A DNA stretch of 64,000 nt from Mactra quadrangularis (GCA_025267735.1 CM046301.1:70645110-70709109); one strand, 5' to 3'; counted from the first letter of the stretch, positions 32,716 through 44,472 are shown. Numbers and translations are program-made. Notes: generated by a model not told the origin, from the sequence alone.

Positions 32716-32768
32716 CCCAAAGCAGTGGATATTAAATATCCGATCAGCACAAATAAGTAAGTCTGCAT
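32716..32768 (-). CDS. C3/TEP-like protein, exon 1 (signal peptide)
   Basis: ATG at 32,768 opens MQTYLFVLIGYLISTALG, a classic signal peptide (short polar start, hydrophobic core, small residues at the end), and meets donor GTGAGT in phase 2. The split glycine codon is completed by exon 2 at 28,265. A C3/TEP protein is secreted, so a leader exon separated from MG1 by a long intron fits. Together the four exons (53 + 97 + 73 + 198 nt) give 140 uninterrupted codons. The rest of the gene is not seen. Confidence 0.75.
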
Positions 32769-32846
32769 CACTTCATTTCTGGCCGGGTTATGAAAGGCTA
32801 GGGTCGTTTAAACCAACTGTAAATTGAAATTAACTAGGAATTGCTA

Positions 32847-32857
32847 GGGGTTTCCCC
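32847..32857. promoter_or_regulatory. kappaB-type palindrome upstream of the C3/TEP-like start
   Basis: GGGGTTTCCCC lies 79 bp upstream of the ATG and matches the NF-kappaB/Rel consensus GGGRNWYYCC at every position. No TATA box is seen nearby. Confidence 0.5.
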
Positions 32858-33033
32858 TAAGTTTTCTTATCACTGCAGCAGAACACCACACATTTGTTTA
32901 CATTACTTTTATTTCGTTGAAAATGTAGACTGCCTCATTGAACCTTCAAACTAATCTTTTCTCATTTTATTTCACGAGAGTTGTATTGCGTACAACAGGT
33001 TTATGTTTAATTTCATCTAGGCTCCAGTCGTAT

Positions 33034-34059
33034 TGTAACGTGCACCGAGTGGTATGTTAAAAACTATTCAACAATAATAAAATGCTTTATACAATATATA
33101 TTTATTTTCCTCGGGGTCTACTTTGACCAATGATTAGAAACATCAACTTAAATTAAATATATAGACGATAATCAACAAGCAAGCAATATATACATGTGAT
33201 CCGAGTGGTAACAAAAGAAACACTCACAAACTATCATACAAGGCCTGGGTTTCAACACACAAGGTGCTGAAACCACTAGCAGTTCCAACCAGCAACTTAA
33301 CTAATACGTCAAATGAAATCAACAAACAAACAATATATACACATGATCCGATCGGTACTGAAAATCTCACAAACTATCATACAAGGTTGGGGTTTCAACG
33401 CACGAGGTGTTGGAACCACCAGGAGTTCCAACCAGAAACAAACTCTACCAATCCGTCAACTGAACAACCAATAACCCAAGGCAACACATACTTAATCACT
33501 ACAAACACGTTCGAGCCTCAGCACAAGATGCGTTGAAACCACCAGGAGTTATAACCAACAACTCCCACAACACACCAGGTTCTATGACTAACCTGCGGTT
33601 TCAACCCGAGCTCACCAAACCACGACGTTCCAACAACGACTCTCTCTTACACTGCGACCCGGTATTAGGTACTAACTATTCTAACACTCTCTTGGGCAAG
33701 CGCAATGCTTGAACAAGAACGCGAGTAGATAGATTTGTAGCGCCAGGTATACTGACAAAGTCCCAGTCAATTAAGAGCGATGTGAACCCTCCGGAGTCTC
33801 CTGCCAGACTCCCATTTTCTCTGTCGAGTTTCGCCTTTTATACCCACCTGATGCCCACGCATACCGGATCTGAAATCTGATTGGTACATACATACACTTG
33901 ATGCTCTTTGGAACTTATGCACGGGAAGCACATTTGCAAGCGCCTACTTTGTCTTTGAATGAGCGTCTACCGTTACCCGTTTACAAATGTTGCCTTGCTA
34001 ACAAGGGAGGAAACCTTACATGGAGACGCTAAAATACAGTCATGACCGTTAACGTTACA
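33034..34059 (-). mobile_element. solo LTR, 1,026 bp
   Basis: Starts TGTAACG and ends CGTTACA, with GTAT directly on both sides (33,030-33,033 and 34,060-34,063). Read on the minus strand it has a strong TATAAAAGG (33,842-33,834) and AATAAA (33,106-33,101) about 70 bp before its end, the layout of an LTR pointing left. A ~145-bp tandem repeat lies inside. No coding. Confidence 0.75.
33172..33570. repeat. ~145-bp tandem repeat inside the solo LTR
   Basis: Three decaying units share CACAAACTATCATACAAGG, GGGGTTTCAAC.CAC and CACCAGGAGTT.CAACCA. The 90-codon plus frame at 33,264 reads through it and has no known motif. Confidence 0.7.
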
Positions 34060-34834
34060 GTATGTTTACATATGCTTTTTCCCTAGGCTACTAATAATCG
34101 ACGTCTGGTAATTGTGAGAAAAAACACAAGCGTCTTATAACTGGTACAAATAAAACAAGATTATTGTTTGATCTCTTTGTAAAGTTTAGAATTCGATCGT
34201 CTGCTAAATTTGAAAATTGGACAATTGTTCTGATGGTCAGTGCGGTGAGTTCGCATACTTCAAAATACAGAAAACATGATGGAAGTCAATTAACCTGCCT
34301 CACCGAAGCTGATACGCGTCTCATTTCGGAATGTTTGGTCATCTACTTGAACTTTGGTCTATTGAACCAATGACAATTCGGAGTGTTCATTTGGTAAGGC
34401 TATTAATTCAGCGCTTATATTTACATCCGTAATTTGATTGGATCTCATTGTGTTGATACATGTATTTTCGTCTGTCTGTTCGTCCGTGTGTCCGTCTTGA
34501 AGCATTGTTGAAGCTTTGTTGGTGGGTACTGAATAAATATTGCGTATACATGTATAACCATAGCCAGTTTCATGGAAAATGAATACTTGGGGATGAACAA
34601 TTTTATTAGTGTATACAGTGAACTTACCCATGTTTTGCTGACAATTGTTATCATAATATAAATTTACAATATTATTAATTTAAGCACTATTTATGATAAT
34701 TGTTGAATGTCAATGTGGTATGTTTAAATCCGTAAAATGATGTGCATGTATCACTTTTTCACCTACTGGGTGGGCAAGTCCATTAATTAAAATGCAAAAA
34801 GCGCATGGCCTATTATACGACCTGTAGCCTGTTA
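34060..34834. other. no recognisable feature
   Basis: Short frames only on both strands; no known motif. Confidence 0.4.
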
Positions 34835-36081
34835 AACCCCAGTCACATTAGAGCTTACGACTACTTAAGACCAGTTGACGATCACCAGTGACATCTGGTC
34901 GCGAAGAATCTTTAAAAAGTCTTACGACGGTATTCGGTGATCTTCGACAGTCGCAGGTTATCTTATGTAGGTCCCACGACCAATTTCAGTCGCAGAGAGG
35001 TTTTTGAGCTTGCACCAAACAGGTCGCTAGTGATCTTATAAGGTCTTAGGCTGTCGCACGATCGTCGTTCGAAAGTCTGTTATAATCTTCAACTGGTCGG
35101 CGCCGATGTCCTTGTCACTCGGTCGCAGGTAGTCTTTTCAAAGTCGTAAGATCATCGTGCGATTAGTAGTGACTTGTCTTACGACCACCCACGATTACAA
35201 ATGACAACTAGCGACTTCTCTACGATTAATTGCAACCATCGTACGATCGTCAGAGACTAGTTACAGATTTCCTGTGACAAGACACAGACCACGTGGTCTA
35301 ACATTATATAATAGCAGTCACTTTACGGTTCATTCCTCATACGCACTTTATCGTTCGAGTGAGTAACACCGTCATGCCACCCAAAAAGTCAAAGTGTAAA
35401 GGAAAAGTCCAGAAAGGACCAAACACGACTCTGACTCTGAGGGTGAAACGGAAGAGCTAGTTGTAACCCAGCATGAAAATGCATTACCTCAAGCATCCCT
35501 GATGCTCAGTCCATTCGGCAGATCCAGGAGCTGGTATTTCAGGACGCCGAGGACGGTGACGGTGACGGTGAAGATGATGGCGATTTACCACCCAAGGCCG
35601 AGCGTGCTAAGGTCTCTGAAAATATCTCTGCACAGCAAGAGCAAATTTATGTAGACTGGTTTAGTGAAAATCCACTATTTGACTGTAAAGTCCTTATTTA
35701 TACCTCCAATCCATCAGTCTTTTTCGGATTTTTGTCAATCGCAAAACTGTCGTGCAACAATCTTAAGACAGTCTTTACAAATTGTCACTAGTCACTGATA
35801 GTCTTGAGTAGTCTTTAGTTATCGTGCGATGGTCGTACGACAAGTTGTAGGTGATCGCATGACAGGTCACAGGTAGTCGTAAGTAATCCCAGACAATCTT
35901 GAGACAATCGTACGTTTTCTGATGACCTGTCGTACGATTGTCAATGACTGGTCGTACGATAATCGCGGTAGTAAATTTTTCTGCGCAAAGAGGGTTTGGT
36001 CGCTGACAATCGCCGATGATCGTCGGTTTTACGCGTCGCCGGTGGTCGCAAGTAATCGTGAGCTCCAGTGTGACTGGGGTC
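34835..36081 (+). mobile_element. PIF/Harbinger-like element, 1,247 bp, with MADF remnant
   Basis: AACCCCAGTCACATTAGAGC at the left, the inverse at the right (GAGCTCCAGTGTGACTGGGG), and TTA on both sides, the Harbinger target duplication. Many CGTACGAT/CGCACGAT words fill the subterminal 400 bp at each end. The centre holds the start of a MADF/Myb-like protein gene. Confidence 0.75.
35374..35694 (+). pseudogene. MADF-type DNA-binding protein remnant of the Harbinger element
   Basis: ATG 35,374 opens MPPKKSKCKGKVQKGPNT; after a frame slip it goes on with SDSEGETEELVVTQHENALP, an acidic stretch (EDGDGDGEDDGD), then QQEQIYVDWFSENPLFDCK. EQ..VDWF.ENP.L.D is the first helix of a MADF domain; Harbinger elements carry such a second protein that partners the transposase. 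The domain breaks off about 15 residues in and no transposase is present. Confidence 0.55.
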
Positions 36082-36097
36082 TTAAATACCCTAAACG

Positions 36098-36225
36098 TTC
36101 CAATACATTCCGTAACGATACATTCGGTACTCCTTGGCCATTCGCTTCGAATAATCTCGGACATATTTATAGACGCTATTTTGAAACTACCGGCGTTGAA
36201 GTAAACAAATATACGATCGTTTAGG
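36098..36225 (+). repeat. dispersed repeat, copy 1
   Basis: ACGTTCC.ATACATTCCGTAACGATACATTCGG to AAGTAAACAAAT.TA, about 125 bp, also at 48,205-48,325. Confidence 0.7.
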
Positions 36226-36609
36226 CAAAGAGTGTTGTTTCGTTCTCAGTCCGTAAATTTCACGTAATATTTCACTCATTGCCTTAACGATCGAATATTT
36301 GTTTATTAGAATACATTATTCGCAGTTCCTTGTGGAACTGAATCATCATTATTACGTGCGTGTATCGGAGCAGTTTAAATCAGCTGAATTGAATTTATTT
36401 GGAGTTAGTGACCTTGTGAGTGTGTTTGTTTACATTTGTTAGATCTACAGACTACAGTTGAACTGTGATTTTTGTGTCCATAGATTTGAACTATTTAATT
36501 ATTGTGTTTTAAAGTTTAATATTGACTTTCACATTTTATATATTATATAATTTTTGAATGTTTTGATTATTATTATTATTACAGGAGTTAGTGAACTTGT
36601 GAGTGATTT
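36226..36609. other. no gene seen
   Basis: Contains GGAGTTAGTGA.CTTGTGAGTG twice (36,399 and 36,585). Confidence 0.4.
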
Positions 36610-36840
36610 TGTCTGTTTTCACACGTTCCGTTGATTATAGTTTATATTATACATTGTTTGTGACACGCTTATGATTTCAAAATTCATTTAACCGTGGCTG
36701 CTAAATACTGACGCAAATTCGCGCCAAAAGTATGTTATAAAAAATGTAAAAGTATGTTGGGGCCAAAAAATTGGTATGTTATAACCGAGTGTATGTTATA
36801 TCCGAGTATGTTATAATCGAGCTGATTTAATTGTTATTAT
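36610..36840 (+). mobile_element. 3' fragment of a pogo/Tigger-like element
   Basis: Closely matches 26,165-26,385 (TTTTCACACGTTCCGTTGAT, CGCAAATTCGCGCCAAAAGT, TATGTTATAACCGAG) but lacks the terminal CAGTAAAAC repeat. Confidence 0.8.
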
Positions 36841-38845
36841 TGTTTCATGACGCCATACGTGTTGTTAATACGAGGCATTCAAAAGGGGTCAAAAGTGCTA
36901 AAACTTACTACGATTAATCAGGGAATAAATACGGCATTCTTTGTGGAACAAAATGAAAATGAATAGAACAATCGTTGAAGGAAACCCATGCATACAGAAA
37001 TTGCGTTCCACTGCCTTTAGAACCGATCCCTAAATCAAGAATTAAATCGAAATATTTTATTTATATATACTCACTTAAATTTACAATCAACTGATAACAG
37101 AAAATGACGACTGTCGTAAATTAGTCAATGTTTCTTTCTCGCAAAATACAAGACAATTCTGCTAGGCGATTGCTACTATACATGGGATTGCATGTCAATG
37201 TATAACTTCCATAGCGTTATGCAGAACTTTTCACTTGTACACGGACAAGTCAAAATTAAAAACAACCTAATGTACGACTCGGACAACCGTTGATTTTGCC
37301 AACCCTGCCATATATAACATGTAAAACCTTAATTACGGGTACTACTCGTTCACGGGTACTGTAATACCGGTATTTCCGAAAATACCGCGGAATCGTACCG
37401 CGAGTAAAAAAAACACGGTTACCGGTTTACCGTGAACTGATGGGAAACTAGATTTGTTATCCTGATGAGCTACTAGATGCACTACGGTCCTGGGTTCTTG
37501 AGCCTTCAGGGCACAGTAAATCACTGCTTCTACCTCTGTTCAAAAAAATATTTTTTATATATTTTGCAGGTACCCATATTTTAACTAAAGCTTTGATACC
37601 AGTGTTGTCTAATTCCTCAAAACCAATAGTTGTAAGTATATTATTTTGCTGGACTAATCTTAGAATTTAAATTTTGTGAAAATTGGCTTTCGGTTTTATG
37701 TTGTTCTATGGCACAGCAACCCATATTTGTTTTGTAGCACGCAAACAGATGTTGAGATGTGATGATTACTGAGCTTTCAACTTTAAACACTTGTGTTATT
37801 GTTTGGGATTTAGAAAACATTATATAAATGAAGATTCTAGTTTGGTCATAGAAGTTTATTTTGAGTTATTGTTTTACATCGAGATGTTGTAATCCTGGCT
37901 TCTGATCTCTACGAGATTATAAAGATGAAGTTTGGAAATAAATGAAGGATCAACTGATCATAGCTCAGCTTGTCATGGCTTACTCATTTTGTTATTTATT
38001 CTTGAAAAAGGTTCTCTTTGATTTAGTGTATTTGCTTTCAGCTAATCGTTTCCTTAGGTGCATGGGTTAATTGGTTCAATCATTTTTTCTTGGAAAAGGG
38101 TATTGGTAAATTATTTAACTTGGCATGTCATTCTATTATAAGAAGAATCTAATGTTTAAAATCTGGGAGGAATGATTGTATTCAGAAACATTAACATTAT
38201 CTATATAAAAACAAGTGAGTAATATATACTCTCATATCTATTGAGCCACACATACTTGAAAATTAGTTTTGTTTTCATAAACATAAATACTTGAAACAGT
38301 GCCACAATATATTGTTACTTTTGATAAAGGGGCGTTAAGTGATTATCTAGTTAACGGAACTAGAAAATTTGTTATCACTTTTCTATAAATAGCATTGTTT
38401 TGCTCAATAGCACAGTCAACTGCTCCGAACGAAATTATAATCTTTTGTTTATTTTATGTGTGACTGGTTTAATTTCTCCAGGTATCTTGGAAACATTATA
38501 AAAAATTTAATATTCCTATGTCATCCATAAACTTCGTTTTGTTTATTCTTTTCGTCTCGTTCTTTGCCTTGTTACTTTAAAGCAGAGGTTTTTTAAGTAC
38601 ATGTGTTTTTTTACATGTGTGTAATTTGATGATAAAAGTTGACGGATATATTTTATATAATATAAGAACCTTTATCCTGTATGTTTGGTTATAATTGAAG
38701 AATGTTCTAATCATAACAAGTGCTTAACTGTCTGACTGGTGTGAGTTATAAGTGGGTCATAAGTGCTTCGAGATTCATATTACCATTAAAGTAGTCATAG
38801 CGAAACACTATAAACTTCGTCTGTAACATAAGTTTAATATACTAC
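36841..38845. other. about 2 kb with no recognisable feature
   Basis: AT-rich; only short frames on both strands. 37,370-37,430 has an unusually CG/GGTA-rich patch (ACCGGT, CCGCGG) without an identified role. Confidence 0.4.
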
Positions 38846-41818
38846 AATATATAGTGCGTAAATATTGACCCCGACCTGACATTTCACATTTTGATGGTCT
38901 CACTATAAAAACCCGAAGTTACTGTTTTTCAAAAAAAAATATTTTCAATTTTCCGAAGCTACAAGATTTCCCGCTTTTTTCATCTGGTACCTGTCCTAAT
39001 CACCCAATCAGAAGTGTTGGTACAGTCATGTGGTAAAATACCGTAGCTTCATTGGTTGATATTATTCCTATATAAATTGCCAAAGTTGCAGGTTCGGGCT
39101 TTTATATTATTTAGCAACGGTTGAATCACAAGAAGTTCAATGTAGTTACGGCTTTTTATTTTTGTCATGAATCAAATGTGACGTCATCTGCACTAAATTT
39201 TGAACCAATATGATGTACAACATTGGGCCTATTTAGTGACATTGTGATGTCATAATAAGAATATACATATCAACTGGTAAATTTTTAGCCTGCAGTTTTA
39301 TCCTTGCTTTTAAAGTTTGATATTAAATATTGTTTTATATTTGATCAGGAAATGAAAGTACTTTAAAAGTTTTCACAAGTCACGTAATGTCACCTTAATC
39401 TTATATGCTGTTTATCCAATTTCAGTGTTGTAGGTTTTGTTTAACACAATGTACAGGTCCGTAGGAACAGGGGGGGGGGCAGGAGAGCTTAGCCTCCTCC
39501 CCCAATATTTTTATCAGTTGTAGTGATTGAGAATCTTCATTTAATCTGTCACACTAAATTAATAGATACATTCGTGCTTTTCAGCAAAATAAAAATTTCA
39601 CGATATAGTTAACTAAAATTGATTAAGAAAACCAAAGGTCTTAGTCAGTCTCAAGCCTGAGAAAAAGGCGAGGGATTTTTGTTGGACAAAACTACACGTA
39701 TATGATAATTAAGTACTGTTTTCCTTTTCCTTGAAATAATTCTGAATAAATTACCCCCTCCCCTTAAATCTGAAAATGCTTCATACGTGCCTGATTGTAA
39801 ACACACAAAGAAATTACGGAGACAAGCTCTCCTAATCCAGCTTTCATGGGTCCTTGTGTTAAAAAAAATCTAATACATCCTTCCACAAGACCAAGAATTT
39901 CTCCATATACCTTACTGATGGAAGAACATTGTCTTAAAAGGGTATAACCAGAATGGACGAGGCTTGAAACTGCTATCCATATGGACAATCGATTCAAAAT
40001 TCTACTGGCTACCAAATGATGTTAACAAGTACAATATTAATAAAATCAAATATATTTTACAGTATCATGTGCATTGATACAACGTAAACAATGCAACATA
40101 ACGTTTCCCGTTCTTATATTATGAATATCGTCGCTTCCAAAAAGATTTCCATATAAGTCAATCCTGAATGAGTCTCGAATTCACAACAAAGCAATGTTGT
40201 GTTTTTAATCAATACAAAATAATGTTCATAAAAAGATTAGACAATCTTAAACGGATTGGCAATGTCTAAATAGGCTTAACAATGATTCCCACCATGGCAG
40301 TATAAACAATGACCTACTAAACCATCATGTCCTAGAATTTGTGGATGCTAATATCATTCCGAAGTTTCATTTTATTTTGCGCTTAATTCGTTGAAATTTC
40401 TGGTCAGTGTGATAAAAGAATTCCTTTACCACTGATGCCTAGCACCAACATGCGCATTTGTTAAAGACGTTGCAACAAGGCTACTTCTTTTGAAACGCCT
40501 CTCACCTTTGCCATGATCTTAACATCCCATAATAGATCTCATAAATTGTGCTGGAGACTTGGCATTTTTCGAGATATTGACGGTTTTGCTTCACAAAATC
40601 TTACCATAAGGCGTTAGTTTGCAGTGTTTCTTCGGTACCAATTGAGCTACAACACTTTAATTGACATTTCCAAGTGTTTATTATCAACAATTATTGTGAC
40701 TCGTTATGGTCATGTATGATTTGGAGACACGTTTAGTTCAAAATGTCATAAATTTTTGGAAAATGGCTGTTATGTGGTGGTTTTCTCCACGTCAACTCTT
40801 AGTATTGTCATTTACGGCAACCAGCGCCCCTAACCTATATTTCCTGGACTCTGTCCATGCCTAGTTCTCGCCTACCAATCCACAAGGCCGACAACTTATA
40901 CATAATATAACTTATATGGAAGAAAATCAACAGTCTCTCATTAACATTTAAGGATATAACCAGCCATGGTGAGGCTAAAATCAGCGACCCCTTTAGATAC
41001 TTGATCGGAAATCTTGTGCTCAACCTACTTCACCACTGACCTGGGTCTGTTTAGTATGTACATTTAAATTTGTTTGCAGTGTTTTATTGGACTCATATGA
41101 ATATTGGCCATAGAGCCTGTCATTACTAGCCAAAGTCATTCCTGATGTCAGATGTTGACTGTCACTTTGATATCCGAGATGTGGTATAGTTTCCCACTCA
41201 AGCCATACCAAAGTTATGTAATTATGTCGTTAATACATGTAAGAAAAGTTGTTTTAGAACAATTAGAATCATGATATTATAATTTTGAATCCTTATTATA
41301 AAATGCCGAACTGGTACTTTCATGTTTATAAAATACTTAATCTACAATTAATATGCCGAAGTTACACTTTCTCTATTTATAATTTGCCAAACTTACATTT
41401 ACTACATAATGCAAAGATGTAGCCTATTAATGATAAATATAAAAGAAATCAACAACATTTGAAAACAGTTATGTGTATATTACATTCTTATGCAAGTTTT
41501 AGTTTTTGAGAAAAAACTTTTTTTTTCTTCTTCTGAAAAGTTGTCATTTATCAGCTTCGGGTTTTTATATCGAGACCATCGATTTGCATCTTATAATTAT
41601 CTACACATATCCCGACGAAAGTCAACACCACGCCTATTTTACACTTCGGCAGCGACCGTAAAATTATAGATGTTTGTGCGTAAAAACTTTAACTTATAAT
41701 CCTCACGGATATTGTGTAATCAAGCATTAATACTAATGTACATTCGTATTCAATGTAATAAATAATTTTTGCATAAAGGTCAGGTCGGTGTCACACTTTA
41801 CGCACAATACTACAGTCA
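38846..41818. mobile_element. ~3.0-kb inverted-repeat element, family unknown
   Basis: Left: AGTGCGTAAATATTGACC then CCGACCTGAC; right, read inverted: TTGTGCGTAAAGTGTGACAC then CGACCTGAC. Further in, TGGTCTC.(C/G)TATAAAAACCCGAAG is shared (38,895 and 41,560). Subterminal words of the type TGCCGAAGTTACA recur near both ends. The interior has minus-strand frames of 60-83 codons (39,764-40,015; 40,835-41,211) that I cannot assign. Confidence 0.6.
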
Positions 41819-42679
41819 AAATAGTTAGTATTACATCGTACGTAGAAACATACATACAACATGTATATAACAAGAACTAATAAAGTCCTATTGAAACATA
41901 ATCACTTATTACGTCTAACATAATCTGGGCCCGGTTTCACGAACGCTCTCATAACTTAAATAAAATTAAGATTGTCTTAAATATTTTGGCCGTTACTATG
42001 AGTATCTCATCAAATATTTTAAGTGGATTTAACGAGATCTTTTTTCTTAAAGTATAAATTTAGGGTTGATACTAATAAAACTAATCAATCAATTCTCTGT
42101 TTGAATGATTGTCTTTTCTAAAATTTTAAGAGAATGACGATCGATCAAGATACTAAAGTGTTTATTCGTTTTAATCTGCTAGATGTATTATTCATATAAT
42201 AATAAATAATCTCAATTCCGCCAACACTTAGTCTTGAAGTAGTGCAGAAACTGTCATAATCCATCTTTTACGTGAGGGGACGAATAAGTTCAACGATGAA
42301 ATGAATCATAGCAGATTTAAGACAGTTACTCTGATATATCTTCTGACATACTTCCTTAACCACACTAAGTGTCCATTTGCCGGAATTCCCGTCTCTAGGA
42401 ACTCTATAGCCAATCAAACATTAATTTAAACGAACGTTAACCATTTGTAAACGAAAAGAAAAAGATTGATAGCAAGGTAAGTACATTTGTATTTAAGACT
42501 TGAAGTTATTACCACTACACATAATGTATCTATACAGCTCGGGCTCTAGATAATTATACTCTTACATTTAAGAATAAAAAAACAGCACAAAATGGAGAAA
42601 TATTTGACTTTCTAATTCGACATAAAAACCGCGCATATCATCCGCCTTCCCCTGAAAACTATTGATACGCTACTCGAAT
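41819..42679. other. no gene seen
   Basis: A GGGCCCGGTTTCACGAACGC word at 41,930 resembles one end of a MITE family, but no matching inverted end is found. Confidence 0.35.
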
Positions 42680-43869
42680 ATCTTCTAACAATAGTAACCC
42701 GGCGCGAAAAGTTGTTTTTAAACCAAATTACATTGATAAATTTGACAACAAACCGAACGAAATTAAACTATTTGGCCTGCGCGTTAAAAACGATTTAGAA
42801 ATGCTTAATATCAACACTTCTACCGTTTTACAAAACTTTTATCGAAATGTCCCTCCTTAGACCTACAACATACCAGACGTTAATATTGACCTATCAAACT
42901 TTCGTAAATCTTTTACCAGCCCAGAAGCTTTCAAATCGGAATTCGTAAACATCTTAGAAAAATATTAAGATTGTACACATTAATTTACCGACGGCTCAAA
43001 AGATGGTAACAAAGTTGGTTGCGCTGCATATGGAAATTCTTTCGTTGCAAGAATGCGATTGCCTGACCAGGCATCAATATTTACAGCCGAAGTCAAAGCA
43101 TTAGATCTTGCTTTATCATACATATCAAATAGTATTAATAACAATTTTATTTTCTCAGATTCTCTATCTGTATTACTGGCCATAAAAATCGTAGTTTAGA
43201 CAATATGCTTATTAAAAATATTGAATTAAGATTACATGAAATACTGAAATCTAAAATAGTACACCTCTGCTGGATAGCAAGTAATATTGGTATACATGGA
43301 AATGAAAAAGTAGACATTTTAGCTAAAGAATCGTTAAACTTTCAACCAGTAGGTATCACATTATCAAGCAGCAACTTCAAATGTTCAATAAATTCATTAA
43401 TTAAGTCAAGATGGCAAACAATGTGGAACAATGCTTTTTACAATAAGTTAGATGATATAAAGCCTAATCCTGATACATCATCGTCAATTATATTTTCTAA
43501 TCGCCGAGATCAAATAGTGATTACGCGATGTAGAATTGGTCATACCCGATTAACACATTCATACCTTCTCAAAAGAGAGGAAGCACCTAAATGTATACCA
43601 TGTGACGAGCATTTCAATGTCAAACACGTTCTCCTTGACTGTCAGGATCTTAAATACATTCGTGACAAACATTTTAAAGTTAATTCACTTAAAGAACTTT
43701 TTGAGTCTGTACCATCATATGCGATACTTAACTGTTTAAAGGACAAAAATGTGTATAATAAGATTTAGAGCTTTATATCATTAATATCGTTTGAATTAAT
43801 AGTATCAGTGATTGTTTTCGGTGCGATATTTTGTAGTGGTGCGCCGTAAAACCCAAACAAACAAACAAA
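42680..43869 (+). mobile_element. I/Nimb-like LINE, 3' end, 5'-truncated
   Basis: The linker before RNase H (KLFGLRVKNDLEML, a PDVNIDLSNFRKS block with stops), RNase H, a zinc-binding C-terminus and a 3' end GCGCCGTAAAACCC with (AAAC)n are all present in order. RT itself is absent, as expected for a 5'-truncated insertion. Confidence 0.8.
42983..43768 (+). pseudogene. LINE RNase H and C-terminal CCHC region, frame-slipped
   Basis: The first part reads FTDGSKDGNKVGCAAYGNSF, AEVKALDLALSYI and FSDSLSVLLAI, giving the Asp, Glu and Asp of the RNase H active site. After a slip near 43,190 a 187-codon frame (43,205-43,768) holds the last part, GNEKVDILAKESL with the final Asp, then SNRRDQIVITRCRIGHTRLT and a zinc-knuckle-like CIPCDEHFNVKHVLLDC. 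This RNase H to C..C...H....C order is typical of I/Nimb-type LINEs. The slip and an upstream stop make it inactive. Confidence 0.8.
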
Positions 43870-43968
43870 TTCTTAAACGACAAAAATGTACGCATTGTGT
43901 TTTTGACTTGGAAAATTTACTACAATTTTCTGTTGCCCACTTTTGAATTTTATCCAAGTTTTGTTGTA

Positions 43969-44157
43969 GTTGGCGTTCGAAAAAGTGTAACAGATAAAAT
44001 ACTGCCTTGTGGCACGCCTTGTTCTTGTTTGTGGCTCTCTGAAGAAAATGAAAATGCTGAAATGAATGATAAGAATAATTTTCATGATGTATGTGATGAT
44101 GATAATCTGATACCTAAGAGAAAGAGACGTCGAGTGAATGTTAGCTCACAATTATAA
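43969..44157 (+). CDS. possible terminal exon, unknown protein
   Basis: After an acceptor-like TTTTGTTGTAG the frame encodes GVRKSVTDKILPCGTPCSCL, an acidic stretch (SEENENAEMNDKN, DVCDDDN) and a basic PKRKRRRVNVSSQL then stop. The end looks like a nuclear localisation signal. No partner exon is identified; it may belong with the gene at 45.3-47.1 kb or be a chance frame. Confidence 0.25.
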   Translation, partial: VGVRKSVTDKILPCGTPCSCLWLSEENENAEMNDKNNFHDVCDDDNLIPKRKRRRVNVSSQL

Positions 44158-44295
44158 TACATATTGTTTCAAGTGATAAACTTAAGTTAAGCAAGTAACA
44201 TACAGTAGAATTTAAAGTTTTATGTCAGTTTTTTTATAAAACACCAGCATATAAGAAATTACTAGTAAACCTCTTAACTCTTACAATAGTAACTA

Positions 44296-44472
44296 CAATA
44301 CAACCTCTACAGAACGACCCTCTTCAAAACAAATCTGCTACACAACAATGAGTTTTGATATTTCCCATAAGAGTAATTTACATGGAATTAAACCTCTGTA
44401 GAGTAAAGACCCCCAGAACAGCAACATACATAATTTTCTCCAAGTGGGTGTTGTTCAAGAGAGGTTGCACTG
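44296..44472 (+). mobile_element. short Tigger-type MITE, 177 bp
   Basis: CAATACAACCTCTACAGAAC at the left and, inverted, CAGTGCAACCTCTCTTGAAC at the right, TA on both sides. Confidence 0.6.

Noticed and set aside
41930..41960. GGGCCCGGTTTCACGAACGC as a MITE end
   Set aside because: No inverted partner found within several hundred bases.
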